A DNA stretch of 64,000 bases from assembly GCA_902569245.1 (NCBI GenBank), contig CACFTO010000002.1, positions 103,694-167,693 of the forward strand, read 5' to 3'. How positions within the stretch are numbered: the first letter of the stretch is position 1; each line of letters opens with the position of its first letter. The notes beneath the pieces are model-generated. The model ran no database searches, had not been told where the DNA came from, and worked only from the letters and a program-made list of their open reading frames with translations. The DNA comes from an uncultured Pelagibacteraceae bacterium. GTDB taxonomy: Bacteria > Pseudomonadota > Alphaproteobacteria > Pelagibacterales > Pelagibacteraceae. Below, piece after piece: positions 1 through 8,087 of the stretch. The position numbers were made by a program, and so were the translations under genes.

Positions 1-83
1 ACAGAGATAAATTTATTTTTTTTATAGACTATGTTATGACAAGAATATAAAAAACAATGCAAAATCAAGACTTATTAACGAAT

Positions 84-169
84 GCCCTCGTGGTGAAATT
101 GGTAGACACAAAGGACTTAAAATCCTTGCCATTTATGGAGTGCCAGTTCGAGTCTGGCCGAGGGCACCA
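84..169 (+). tRNA. tRNA-Leu (anticodon UAA)
   Basis: This is a class II tRNA with an encoded CCA. The acceptor strand GCCCTCG pairs with CGAGGGC, followed by discriminator A and CCA. The anticodon loop reads ACTTAAAATCC around TAA, and the T-loop is GTTCGAGTC. A long variable arm (GCCATTTATGGAGT) fits leucine. Its 3' end is only 4 bases from the nadK start codon, so the two are almost certainly co-transcribed. No convincing promoter was found in bases 1-83. Confidence 0.97.
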
Positions 170-173
170 CTAA

Positions 174-944
174 ATGATAAAGCCACATATTCTTTTTGAT
201 CATACAAAAACATCAAAAAAAATTAAAAATTTTTTAAACCATAAAATCAAAAATACATCATTAGGCAAATGTAATTTAATAATTGTTGTTGGGGGTGATG
301 GTTTTATGCTTTCAGCACTTAAAAAATATAATAAGTATAAAAAACCTTTTTATGGAATAAATGCGGGGAGTTATGGTTTTCTGATGAATAAATTTTCATC
401 TAAAAACACAATTAAAAATTTATCTAAAGCAAAGCAAGTTACAATTTCACCTCTAGAGATGACTGTTAAAAATAAATTTAACAAAATCAAGAAATCTATT
501 GCAATAAATGAAGTATCGATATTAAGACAAAGTAGGCAAACTGCATCTTTAGAAATTTTGAGTGGATCTCAGAAAATAATTAAAAAATTAGTTTCTGATG
601 GAATATTAATTTCTACACCAGCTGGAAGTACTGCATATAATATGTCAGTTTATGGTCCTATATTAAACTTAGATTCAAAGAAGTTGTCCATTAGACCGAT
701 CAGTGCTTTTAGACCAAGAAGATGGAAGGGAAGAGTAGTTAGTGATAAATCAAATATTTCAATTAAAAATCTCAACATTCAAAAAAGACCAATCAGTGCT
801 GTAGCAGACAACTATGAAGTAAGAAATGCAAAAATTATTTCTATTAAAATAAATAAAAAAATTAAGTTTAATCTTCTTTACGATTCAAATAGAAGTCTTC
901 AAAAAAAAATTAAAATAGAACAAATCAGAAAAGAAACGAATTAA
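174..944 (+). CDS. nadK: NAD kinase
   Basis: The product phosphorylates NAD to NADP in the cytosol. The hallmark GGDG motif is at residues 40-43 (VVGGDGFML), followed by the GINAGSYGFL glycine-rich segment, an INEVSILR region and the TPAGSTAYN motif expected for ATP-NAD kinases. At 256 residues it matches the usual alphaproteobacterial length. The ATG follows the CCA end of tRNA-Leu after 4 bases, leaving no room for a Shine-Dalgarno site after tRNA processing. The stop overlaps the next start as TAATG, so it is coupled to the GcvT-like gene. Confidence 0.96.
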   Translation: MIKPHILFDHTKTSKKIKNFLNHKIKNTSLGKCNLIIVVGGDGFMLSALKKYNKYKKPFYGINAGSYGFLMNKFSSKNTIKNLSKAKQVTISPLEMTVKNKFNKIKKSIAINEVSILRQSRQTASLEILSGSQKIIKKLVSDGILISTPAGSTAYNMSVYGPILNLDSKKLSIRPISAFRPRRWKGRVVSDKSNISIKNLNIQKRPISAVADNYEVRNAKIISIKINKKIKFNLLYDSNRSLQKKIKIEQIRKETN

Positions 945-2092
945 TGAGTAATAAAAATTTTGGGTTTGGAACTCAAATTAGAAAATCTCCATATTTTGAC
1001 TCTACAGTTAAATGGGGTGCAACAGGTTTTTCTGTATATAATCATATGTATATTCCACGTGATTTTGGCGACCCTGAACAAAACTTTTGGAATTTAATTG
1101 AAACAGCTATTTTATGTGATGTAGCAGTAGAAAGACAAGTTGAGATAACTGGACCAGATGCTTTTAAATTTATTCAATTATTAACACCTAGAGATTTATC
1201 AAAATTATCTGTTGGTCAATGTAAATATGTTTTAATTACAAATGCCGATGGTGGTTTATTAAATGATCCCGTTCTTTTAAGACTGGGAGAAAATCACTTT
1301 TGGTTATCTTTAGGTGATAGTGATATTTTATTATGGGCTCAAGGTGTAGCTGTTAACTCAGGATTAAATGTGAAAATAATAGAGCCAGATGTTTCTCCGT
1401 TGCAATTACAAGGACCAAAGTCTGGTGAAATAATGATTAAATTATTTGGCGAAAGCATAAAAGATATAAAATATTATTGGTTTAAAGAATTAGATCTAGA
1501 CGGAATTCCATTAATAGTTTCTCGAACAGGTTGGTCTAGCGAATTTGGCTATGAATTATTTTTAAGAGAAGGTTCAAAAGGAAATGAACTATATGAAAAA
1601 ATTATGTTAGCAGGAAAGGAATTTGGACTAAAACCAGGTCACACTTCATCTATCAGAAGAATAGAAGGTGGTATGCTTTCTTACCATGCTGATGCTGATA
1701 TTCACACTAACCCATTCGAACTTGGTTTAGATCGTTTAGTTAACTTGGATGGTGATATTAATTTTATTGGCAAAGAAGCACTTAAAAAAATTAAAGCTAA
1801 TGGAGTGAAGAGATTGCAAGTTGGTTTAGTAATTAAATGTGAAAAGTTAAGTGGACCTAACACTACATTTTGGAACTTAACGTCTGATAATAAGGTTGTA
1901 GGAAAAATTACATCTGCCGTTTATTCACCACGTTTGAAAAAGAATATTGCTCTAGCTTTAGTTGATGTTGAATATTCAAAAATTGGTTTAGAAATTGATG
2001 TTTCAATTGAAAATAAATGTTTTAAATGTGAAGTTATAGAAAAACCATTTTTTGATCCAAAAAAACAAATCACATCTAAATTATTAAAGTAA
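944..2092 (+). CDS. GcvT/DmdA-family folate-dependent protein
   Basis: This 382-residue protein has the aminomethyltransferase fold: an N-terminal GCV_T domain and a C-terminal barrel. Segments resembling dimethylsulfoniopropionate demethylase DmdA include VERQVEI, TPRDL, GQCKYV, LNDPV and EPDVSPLQLQGPK. Canonical glycine-cleavage T-protein shares the fold, but no gcvH or gcvP is adjacent. It departs from the DmdA SGYSKQGGFEIY segment, reading SRTGWSSEFGYELF, so it may be a DmdA-like paralogue with another methyl or aminomethyl donor. Family membership is secure. The substrate (DMSP, glycine betaine derivative or other) cannot be decided from sequence reading. It starts by TAATG overlap with nadK. 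Confidence 0.72.
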   Translation: MSNKNFGFGTQIRKSPYFDSTVKWGATGFSVYNHMYIPRDFGDPEQNFWNLIETAILCDVAVERQVEITGPDAFKFIQLLTPRDLSKLSVGQCKYVLITNADGGLLNDPVLLRLGENHFWLSLGDSDILLWAQGVAVNSGLNVKIIEPDVSPLQLQGPKSGEIMIKLFGESIKDIKYYWFKELDLDGIPLIVSRTGWSSEFGYELFLREGSKGNELYEKIMLAGKEFGLKPGHTSSIRRIEGGMLSYHADADIHTNPFELGLDRLVNLDGDINFIGKEALKKIKANGVKRLQVGLVIKCEKLSGPNTTFWNLTSDNKVVGKITSAVYSPRLKKNIALALVDVEYSKIGLEIDVSIENKCFKCEVIEKPFFDPKKQITSKLLK

Positions 2093-2095
2093 TAA

Positions 2096-2150
2096 TGGTG
2101 CCCCTGTACGGTTTCGAATTTCGGGCCTAATGATTACAAATCAATTGCTC
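2096..2150 (-). repeat. Decayed 3'-half copy of tRNA-Thr (putative att remnant)
   Basis: These 55 bases align without gaps to 3733-3787, the 3' three-quarters of the intact minus-strand tRNA-Thr. The match is 47 of 55, with the last 20 bases identical. Similarity stops abruptly after 2150. The copy keeps the CCA end but its T-stem no longer pairs on the minus strand, so it is not a working tRNA. Same orientation, on the 3' side of the intact tRNA, is the geometry left by tRNA-targeted integration. The enclosed segment is 2151-3732. Confidence 0.75.
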
Positions 2151-2268
2151 GTGCAGTTCTGCTCGATGAAAAATAATTCTAATTAAGTAACATCGAGTCA
2201 AAGCCGTATACCTGGCGACACTATGACGACACTAATTGTTGTCAGATGACCAAGTATGGGATAATCTG
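2104..2268 (+). ncRNA. Candidate structured RNA, class unknown
   Basis: Several stems can be drawn by hand on the plus strand. TGTACGGTTT (2105-2114) pairs with AAGCCGTATA (2201-2210), 10 bp with two G-U. CTCGATG (2162-2168) pairs with CATCGAG (2191-2197). GACGACA (2225-2231) pairs with TGTTGTC (2237-2243) over a 5-base loop. CAGAT (2243-2247) with ATCTG (2264-2268) encloses CCA/TGG. An 8-base direct repeat CGACACTA lies at 2216 and 2227. There is no plausible ORF. It may be an independent RNA or a leader of the downstream dehydrogenase gene. It matches no RNA class I recognise; no folding was computed. Confidence 0.35.
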
Positions 2269-2314
2269 AAAATAGAGGGTAAAAACAATTAAGAAAAGAA
2301 ACCAACTCGATTAA

Positions 2315-3652
2315 ATGTATAAAAAATTCAATATTAAAATAATTATTATTCTTATAACTATTTTAAGTAGTTATTTTATTTTACATTCAATAATTGGAAG
2401 TAATAAATTAATAAATTTAAAATCATTACTAAATAATGAACAAAAATTTTTAATAAAAAAATATATTTTTCCTCACAAACTTCCGCCTGATATAGTTAAA
2501 GAGTTAAAATTTATAAAAGATGGTAAAGATATTGAGATAATCAAAAGTAGTATTAAATTATCAAATAATAAAACTTTGAAAAAATATAAATTAAATTCAG
2601 GATTTTATGCTGGAAGTAATAATATTAATCCTGGAAATGGTTATTTGGATTTTTATGAAGGCAATATATTCATTTTATCTACCCGTGGTGTTTTAGCATT
2701 TAGAGAAAACCTTAATAATAATGAAAAGAATTTTAAGCAAATACAAAGTAATATAAATGATTTTATTGGTCTCAAAGAATTTGCAATCCATCGTTCATAT
2801 TCAATTAAAGATTTATTAGTATCAGAAAGAACAATATTTGTTTCTTACACGGAAGAAATTAAAGACGATTGTTGGAATACTGGCATCATATTCGGAACTA
2901 TTAATTATGAAAATATAAAGTTTAAAAAACTCTTTTCATCTAGGGAATGTGTTCACTCAATTGATAATATAGATAAAGAATTTAAAGCGAACCAATCAGG
3001 TGGTAGGATAGTTTCTTTTGATGATAGTCACATATTATTCTCAATAGGTGAATACAGAAGTCGACATCTTGCCCAAGATAAACAAAGTGTGAATGGAAAA
3101 ATAATTAAAATAAATATCATTAATAGTGATTATGAAATTATTTCAATGGGTCATAGAAATCCCCAAGGTTTATATTTTGATAAAGAAAATAATTTTATAT
3201 TAGAAACTGAACACGGACCAAAAGGTGGTGATGAAATTAATTTAATTGAGGTTGAAAAAATAAGTAAAGATAAAATTCAAAATTATGGTTGGGCAATTGC
3301 ATCCGCTGGTGAACATTATGGTGTTAAAAGTGAAAATAATAAAAAAAAATATGAAAAATATCCATTATATAATTCACATATTGAACATGGATTTATCGAA
3401 CCACTTTGGTCATTTGTACCATCAATAGGTATTTCAGAAATAGTCAAAATCGGTCAAAATAAATATGTAGTAAGTTCAATGAAAAATAAATCTATCTATT
3501 TTTTTGAATTAAATAAACAAAGAGAAATAATTAATTTAGATAGAATAGAAGTATTTGAAAGAGTTAGAGATTTAAGATTTAATAATGATAATAATCAATT
3601 ATATTTATTTATGGAAGATAGTCCTTCTATCGGGATAATAAATTTAAATTAA
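2315..3652 (+). CDS. PQQ-type glucose/sorbosone dehydrogenase-like protein
   Basis: This 445-residue protein has an N-terminal hydrophobic helix (about residues 8-28, IIIILITILSSYFI), so it is probably exported or membrane-anchored facing the periplasm. The C-terminal half carries the signature of soluble PQQ-dependent sugar/aldose dehydrogenases: SGGRIV, GHRNPQGLYFD, ETEHGPKGGDEINLI and NYGW. The family is a six-bladed beta-propeller oxidising sugars or alcohols, but several members have no proven substrate. It is the only gene between the intact tRNA-Thr and its decayed copy, which suggests horizontal acquisition. It is even richer in Lys, Asn and Ile than its neighbours. Confidence 0.78.
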   Translation: MYKKFNIKIIIILITILSSYFILHSIIGSNKLINLKSLLNNEQKFLIKKYIFPHKLPPDIVKELKFIKDGKDIEIIKSSIKLSNNKTLKKYKLNSGFYAGSNNINPGNGYLDFYEGNIFILSTRGVLAFRENLNNNEKNFKQIQSNINDFIGLKEFAIHRSYSIKDLLVSERTIFVSYTEEIKDDCWNTGIIFGTINYENIKFKKLFSSRECVHSIDNIDKEFKANQSGGRIVSFDDSHILFSIGEYRSRHLAQDKQSVNGKIIKINIINSDYEIISMGHRNPQGLYFDKENNFILETEHGPKGGDEINLIEVEKISKDKIQNYGWAIASAGEHYGVKSENNKKKYEKYPLYNSHIEHGFIEPLWSFVPSIGISEIVKIGQNKYVVSSMKNKSIYFFELNKQREIINLDRIEVFERVRDLRFNNDNNQLYLFMEDSPSIGIINLN

Positions 3653-3732
3653 GATTTAATTTCTACTCTTTACACATAAGCTGAAAGGTTTTGTATTTAG
3701 CAAAAATAATAAACATTAATTTATATTATTGA

Positions 3733-3808
3733 TGGTGCCCCCGCACGGATTCGAACCGCGGACCTATTGATTACAAATCAATTGCTCTACCAACTGAGCT
3801 ACAAGGGC
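3733..3808 (-). tRNA. tRNA-Thr (anticodon UGU)
   Basis: Read on the minus strand it begins GCCCTTGTAGCTCAG and ends GGGGGCACCA. Acceptor GCCCTTG pairs with CGGGGGC. The anticodon stem ATTGA/TCAAT encloses TT-TGT-AA, giving UGU. The T-loop is TTCGAAT and CCA is encoded. It lies 42 bases downstream of rlmB on the same strand and may be processed from that transcript. Its 3' part is duplicated at 2096-2150, marking it as an integration target. Confidence 0.97.
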
Positions 3809-3850
3809 TTAAGGCGTTTTTTTAATAGCATTTTATATATATTCAAGAAA

Positions 3851-4588
3851 TTATTTTTGTTGATTTATATGATGAAAAACTATTGCTGCACTGTTTGAAA
3901 TATTTAAACTCTCAATTTCTTTATTAATATTAATTTTCACAGAAAAGTCGGTATATTTTGCTGTATGTTGATTCAGACCATGTCCTTCAGAACCAAATAG
4001 TAACACATTGTTTCCATTCCATTTAACATCTGTAAAGTTTTTTTTACTATTGGCTGTAAAACCATAAACCCAAAAATTTTTATCTCTTAAATATTTTAGG
4101 GTAGTATTTATATTTGACACCTGAAAAATATTTAGGTGCTCCATACAACCGCTTGCAGATTTATATAATAGTTTACTCTCACTTGGAAAATGTCTCTCTT
4201 TCACTATTAGTCCATCTATATTAAATGAGGCAGCACTTCTAATAAGAGAGCCTATATTTCTTGGATCTGTAACCTCATCCAAGCATACAAATGTTAAATT
4301 ATTTCTGCCTTTAATAAATTCTTTTAGTTCTGGATTTTCTAAATGCTCTATTTCTGCAACATAGCCTTGATGTAAAATATCCTCACTTCTACAATACTTA
4401 TCTAATTCTTTTTTAGTTTTAAAAAATACTTTTAAATCTTTTAATAAATTTTTATGGGGACTTTGCTTGTGAATATTTTTTTTACTTTCTTCTGTCAAAA
4501 ATATCTTAATTACTCTTCTTTTTGTGTTTTTTAATGCTCCAATGACAGCATGACGTCCAGCAATAAAAAAGGATGATTTTTGAGTCAT
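3851..4588 (-). CDS. rlmB: 23S rRNA (guanosine-2'-O-)-methyltransferase RlmB
   Basis: A SPOUT-family (TrmH/SpoU) methyltransferase of 245 residues, expected to 2'-O-methylate G2251 in the peptidyl-transferase P loop of 23S rRNA using SAM. The N-terminal substrate-binding domain starts with the typical AGRHAVIGAL. The knot domain shows DEVTDPRNIGSLIRSA, LLFGSEGHGL and SLNISNSAAI, the three SpoU motifs. It is divergent from the tRNA-Tyr/tuf transcription unit, an arrangement common in alphaproteobacteria. TrmH-like tRNA methylation is a less likely alternative. Confidence 0.93.
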   Translation of the reverse strand: MTQKSSFFIAGRHAVIGALKNTKRRVIKIFLTEESKKNIHKQSPHKNLLKDLKVFFKTKKELDKYCRSEDILHQGYVAEIEHLENPELKEFIKGRNNLTFVCLDEVTDPRNIGSLIRSAASFNIDGLIVKERHFPSESKLLYKSASGCMEHLNIFQVSNINTTLKYLRDKNFWVYGFTANSKKNFTDVKWNGNNVLLFGSEGHGLNQHTAKYTDFSVKININKEIESLNISNSAAIVFHHINQQK

Positions 4589-4638
4589 ATTTTATGAATT
4601 TACAAGGTTTTTACACTATTTTTTCTGAAATTCACGTA

Positions 4639-4666
4639 TTGCATTTGTACAATAAAAATATATAAA
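4639..4666 (+). promoter_or_regulatory. Possible sigma70-type promoter for tRNA-Tyr/tRNA-Gly/tuf
   Basis: TTGCAT (4639-4644) is followed after 16 bases by TATAAA (4661-4666), about 50 bases before tRNA-Tyr. The -10 is good and the -35 weak. It is the best candidate for starting the large translation cluster, but in AT-rich DNA such matches are frequent. Confidence 0.35.
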
Positions 4667-4695
4667 ACGCATGTTGTTTAAAGCTTTATTGAACA

Positions 4696-4711
4696 AGGGG
4701 ACGCTTCCCCT
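4696..4711 (+). other. GC-rich hairpin in the tRNA-Tyr leader
   Basis: AGGGG (4696-4700) pairs with CCCCT (4707-4711) around the loop ACGCTT, a local GC island in AT-rich DNA. It lies 8 bases before the mature tRNA-Tyr 5' end. It could act in 5' processing of the precursor. There is no T-run after it, so it is not a usual terminator. Confidence 0.35.
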
Positions 4712-4719
4712 GCTATTAG

Positions 4720-4805
<86 letters not shown>

Positions 4806-4847
4806 TTCAATAAATATTTAAATAATTAAGGAGTATACTTGGGTGAT

Positions 4848-4921
4848 GCGGGTGTAGTTCAATGGTAGAACGCTAGCCTTCCAAGCTGGATGTAAGGGTT
4901 CGATTCCCTTTACCCGCTCCA
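4848..4921 (+). tRNA. tRNA-Gly (anticodon UCC)
   Basis: Acceptor GCGGGTG pairs with TACCCGC, followed by T and an encoded CCA. The anticodon loop CTTCCAA gives UCC. The D-arm AGTTCAATGGTAGAAC and T-loop TTCGATT are normal. It lies 42 bases after tRNA-Tyr and 34 bases before tuf, presumably in one transcript. A TATACT hexamer at 4834-4839 could be a secondary -10 but lacks a clear -35. Confidence 0.97.
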
Positions 4922-4955
4922 AAAATTAAAAAAAGAAAAAAGAGGTATAAAAGTA

Positions 4956-6146
4956 ATGTCAAAAGAAAAGTTTGTAAGAAATAAACCGCACTGTAATATT
5001 GGAACTATAGGTCATGTTGACCATGGAAAAACAACATTAACTGCTGCGATAACAAAAGTTTTAGCAGAGTCAGGTGGTGCACAATTTACTGCTTATGACC
5101 AAATCGATAAGGCTCCAGAGGAAAAAGAAAGAGGTATAACAATCTCAACAGCACACGTTGAATATGAAACTGCGAACAGACATTACGCTCACGTGGATTG
5201 CCCAGGTCACGCAGACTATGTAAAAAATATGATTACAGGTGCTGCTCAAATGGATGGTGCAATTTTAGTTGTGAATGCTGCAGATGGTCCAATGCCACAA
5301 ACAAGAGAGCATATTCTTCTTGCTCGTCAAGTTGGAGTTCCTGCAATTGTTGTATATTTAAATAAAGTAGACCAAGTCGATGATAAAGAGATGATAGATT
5401 TAGTTGAAGAAGAAATTAAAGATTTATTAACGTCTTATAAATTTCCAGGAGATAAAACCCCAATAGTAAAAGGCTCAGCATTAGCAGCTGTGGAAGGAAA
5501 AGACGACGAAATTGGAAAAAATTCTATTATGGAATTAATGAAAGCTGTTGATGAATTTATCCCACAACCAGATCGACCTAAGGATAAAGATTTCCTTATG
5601 CCTGTTGAAGATGTTTTTTCAATTTCTGGTAGAGGAACCGTTGTAACTGGAAGAGTAGAGTCCGGGGTAATTAAAACAGGAGAAGAAATTGAAATAGTTG
5701 GTATTAGAGAAACTAAAAAATCAGTTTGTACTGGAGTAGAAATGTTCAGAAAGCTTTTAGATTCAGGCGAAGCAGGGGACAATATTGGTGCACTTCTTAG
5801 AGGTGTTGAAAGAACTGACGTTGAAAGAGGTCAGGTTCTATGTAAGCCTGGATCTATTAAACCTCATACTAAATTTGAAGCTCAAGCATATGTATTAAAG
5901 AAAGAAGAAGGAGGAAGACATACCCCATTCTTTACTAAATACCGACCTCAATTTTACTTTAGAACAACTGACGTTACTGGTGAAGTTGAATTACCATCAG
6001 GAACAGAAATGGTTATGCCAGGTGATGATGCAAAGTTTACGGTAAAACTAATTACACCAATTGCAATGGATGAAAAGCTTAACTTTGCAATTAGAGAAGG
6101 TGGTAGAACAGTAGGAGCGGGAGTAGTAACTAAGATTATAGAGTAA
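4956..6146 (+). CDS. tuf: Elongation factor Tu
   Basis: This GTPase carries aminoacyl-tRNA to the ribosomal A site. The 396-residue length is standard. GTP-binding motifs are GHVDHGKT (19-26), DCPGHADY and NKVD, and the effector segment RGITI is intact. Domains II and III follow ([14 protein letters not shown]; the kirromycin/tRNA region near [10 protein letters not shown]). The gene is more GC-rich than most neighbours, as expected of a highly expressed gene. It sits between tRNA-Gly and tRNA-Trp. There is no second tuf between fusA and rpsJ in this window, where many proteobacteria have one. Confidence 0.99.
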   Translation: MSKEKFVRNKPHCNIGTIGHVDHGKTTLTAAITKVLAESGGAQFTAYDQIDKAPEEKERGITISTAHVEYETANRHYAHVDCPGHADYVKNMITGAAQMDGAILVVNAADGPMPQTREHILLARQVGVPAIVVYLNKVDQVDDKEMIDLVEEEIKDLLTSYKFPGDKTPIVKGSALAAVEGKDDEIGKNSIMELMKAVDEFIPQPDRPKDKDFLMPVEDVFSISGRGTVVTGRVESGVIKTGEEIEIVGIRETKKSVCTGVEMFRKLLDSGEAGDNIGALLRGVERTDVERGQVLCKPGSIKPHTKFEAQAYVLKKEEGGRHTPFFTKYRPQFYFRTTDVTGEVELPSGTEMVMPGDDAKFTVKLITPIAMDEKLNFAIREGGRTVGAGVVTKIIE

Positions 6147-6153
6147 ACTCAAT

Positions 6154-6229
6154 AGGAGTGTAGCTCAATTGGTAGAGCGCCGGTCTCCAAAACCGGAGGT
6201 TGGGGGTTCGATTCCCTTCGCTCCTGCCA
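6154..6229 (+). tRNA. tRNA-Trp (anticodon CCA)
   Basis: Acceptor AGGAGTG pairs with CGCTCCT, followed by discriminator G and an encoded CCA. The anticodon stem CCGGT/ACCGG encloses CT-CCA-AA. The T-arm has TTCGATT. It lies 7 bases after tuf and 17 before secE, the conserved tuf-trnW-secE-nusG layout. Confidence 0.97.
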
Positions 6230-6246
6230 ATTAAGTATACTAAATT

Positions 6247-6438
6247 ATGATAAACCCTTTAAAATTTATTCAGGAAGTCAAACAAGAGGCTTTTAAGGTA
6301 ACTTGGCCTACTGCGAAGGAGACAGTTCAAGGAGCTCTAATGGTTTTTGCTATGGCAGTTTTAGCTTCGTTATTTTTTTTATTGCTAGATCAGGTTTTAA
6401 AGTTTTTTCTCGAAATCATACTCAAGGTAAGTATTTAA
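6247..6438 (+). CDS. secE: Preprotein translocase subunit SecE
   Basis: This 63-residue, single-span form is typical of alphaproteobacteria (E. coli SecE has three spans). The amphipathic N-terminal part EVKQEAFKVTWPTAKET holds the conserved K-W-P core, and one hydrophobic helix follows (about residues 30-58). It clamps SecY in the inner membrane. The stop overlaps the nusG start as TAATG. Confidence 0.95.
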   Translation: MINPLKFIQEVKQEAFKVTWPTAKETVQGALMVFAMAVLASLFFLLLDQVLKFFLEIILKVSI

Positions 6439-6968
6439 TGAAAAATTGGTATATTGTTCAATCTCACTCAAGTTTCGAAAATAAAGTGGCACAACTAATA
6501 AAAGAGGAAGCTGAAAAAGCTAAAGTCTCAGAAAAAATTGAGGAAATTATTGTTCCTACACATGATATAACAGAAGTTAAGAGAGGTAAAAGAGTTCAGA
6601 GAAAAAAAAAATATTTTCCAGGATATGTGCTTATTAAAAGTGAGATGGATAACAATATCTACCACATGATTAAAAATTTAAAAAAAGTAAGCGGTTTTCT
6701 GGGCTCTAAAGGTACACCAATACCAGTTTCAGACAAGGAAATTGAAAAAATTCTAGGTCAAATTAAGGATGGGGTAGCACAACCTAAATCAGGTGTTGAG
6801 TATAATGTTGGAGAAAAAGTTCAAGTTATAGATGGACCATTTGCATCATTTAGTGGTTTAGTTGAAGATATAGATGAAGAAAAGTTAAGACTTAAAGTTT
6901 CAGTTTCGATTTTTGGACGACCCACACCAGTTGATTTAGAATATAACCAAGTAGAAAAGGCAAGTTAA
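6438..6968 (+). CDS. nusG: Transcription termination/antitermination protein NusG
   Basis: NusG binds RNA polymerase and couples transcription to the leading ribosome or to Rho. This 176-residue product starts at the ATG overlapping the secE stop, giving [17 protein letters not shown], which aligns with the family start. A longer frame opens at 6303 but only re-reads secE. The NGN domain contains [19 protein letters not shown], and the C-terminal KOW domain contains [17 protein letters not shown]. The stop overlaps rplK. Confidence 0.97.
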   Translation: MKNWYIVQSHSSFENKVAQLIKEEAEKAKVSEKIEEIIVPTHDITEVKRGKRVQRKKKYFPGYVLIKSEMDNNIYHMIKNLKKVSGFLGSKGTPIPVSDKEIEKILGQIKDGVAQPKSGVEYNVGEKVQVIDGPFASFSGLVEDIDEEKLRLKVSVSIFGRPTPVDLEYNQVEKAS

Positions 6969-7396
6969 TGGCAAAAAAAGAAATTAGTGGATACGTAAAA
7001 TTACAAATTAAAGGTGGTCAAGCTAATCCTGCACCTCCTGTTGGACCAGCTCTTGGACAAAGAGGAATTAATATAATGGAATTCTGCAAGGCATTTAATG
7101 ATAAAACCAAAAGTTTCGCAGGCAAACCAGTCCCAGTTATAATTACAGTTTATAAAGATAAAAAATTTGATTTTATAATAAAATCTCCACCAGCATCACA
7201 CTTTATTAAAGAAGCTATGAAATTAAAAAGTGGATCTAAAGAACCTGGAAGAAGCATAGTAGGATCTATATCTAAACAGCAGCTAAAAGATATAGCAGAA
7301 AAGAAAATGGCAGACTTAAACGCTCACGATTTGGATGAAGCTGCAAAAATTATTGCTGGATCTGCAAGATCTATGGGAATAGAGGTTAAAGATTAA
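6968..7396 (+). CDS. rplK: 50S ribosomal protein L11
   Basis: L11 forms the base of the GTPase-associated centre and the L7/L12 stalk region and binds 23S rRNA around position 1070. The 142-residue length is standard. The N-terminal proline-rich segment [20 protein letters not shown] is diagnostic, as is the C-terminal rRNA-binding domain ending [12 protein letters not shown]. In the L11 operon L1 is the usual translational repressor. TAATG overlaps link nusG-rplK and rplK-rplA. Confidence 0.98.
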   Translation: MAKKEISGYVKLQIKGGQANPAPPVGPALGQRGINIMEFCKAFNDKTKSFAGKPVPVIITVYKDKKFDFIIKSPPASHFIKEAMKLKSGSKEPGRSIVGSISKQQLKDIAEKKMADLNAHDLDEAAKIIAGSARSMGIEVKD

Positions 7397-8085
7397 TGAA
7401 ATCGAAAAGATACAAAAAACTGCCAGAAAAAACTAACGAGTTACCGTCTGCCAAAATTGATAGTGTTCTAAGTTTGATAAAATCTAATTGTACTACAAAA
7501 TTTGATGAATCAGTTGATTTAAACTTTAGAATTAATAACAAACAAAAAAAAAATGAAGTTAACCTAAGAACAGTTGTAAATTTACCAGGTGGAACAGGCA
7601 AATCAATAAAAGTAGCTGTGGTATGTGAAGAAAGTAAAATAGATGATGCCAATAATGCAAATGCTGATGTAGTAGGAGGAGATGACCTAGTTGAAAAAAT
7701 CAAAAATGGAGAATTAAATTTTGAAAAACTCATATGTACACCATCAATGATGATCAAACTTTCAAAGTTAGGAAAAGTTCTAGGACCCAAGGGATTAATG
7801 CCAAATCCTAAATTAGGTACAGTTACTAATGATATATCTAAAGCAGTTAAAGAGGCAAAAGCTGGTCAAGTTGAAATTCGAAATGATAAAGATGGAAATA
7901 TAGGTTTAAGTATTGGAAAAAAATCTTTTGAAGATGATAAACTTATCAGGAATTATTTAGCGGTTATCGATGCTTTAGAAAAAGAGAAATCTAATTTAAC
8001 TATAAAGGGAGACTTAGTTAAACAAGTATTTATAACTTCAAGTATGGGTGTATCCTACAAATTAAAGTTAGAAAAGAGTTTTTAA
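7396..8085 (+). CDS. rplA: 50S ribosomal protein L1
   Basis: L1 forms the mobile stalk at the E site and represses its own operon in many bacteria. The 229-residue product shows the family cores LPGGTGKS, KLGKVLGPKGLMPNPKLGTVT, GQVEIRNDKDG and a typical C-terminal strand. Immediately downstream of rplK with TAATG overlap; rplJ follows after 2 bases. Confidence 0.98.
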   Translation: MKSKRYKKLPEKTNELPSAKIDSVLSLIKSNCTTKFDESVDLNFRINNKQKKNEVNLRTVVNLPGGTGKSIKVAVVCEESKIDDANNANADVVGGDDLVEKIKNGELNFEKLICTPSMMIKLSKLGKVLGPKGLMPNPKLGTVTNDISKAVKEAKAGQVEIRNDKDGNIGLSIGKKSFEDDKLIRNYLAVIDALEKEKSNLTIKGDLVKQVFITSSMGVSYKLKLEKSF

Positions 8086-8087
8086 TT

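Noticed and set aside
1..83. Promoter for tRNA-Leu
   Set aside because: Several AT-rich hexamers occur but no -35/-10 pair with correct spacing stood out from background.
2096..2300. tmRNA (ssrA), including the two-piece permuted alphaproteobacterial form
   Set aside because: GGTTTCGA resembles a tmRNA 5' region and smpB is in the window, but I found no tag frame ending in an Ala-Ala-type tag plus stop on either strand, and no matching acceptor piece. The segment is better explained as a tRNA-Thr remnant plus unknown RNA.
5435..5782. 115-residue minus-strand frame
   Set aside because: Antisense shadow of tuf with no family features or context of its own.
6303..6437. Upstream extension of nusG
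   Set aside because: The added residues only re-read secE in another frame; the family start is at the ATG at 6438.
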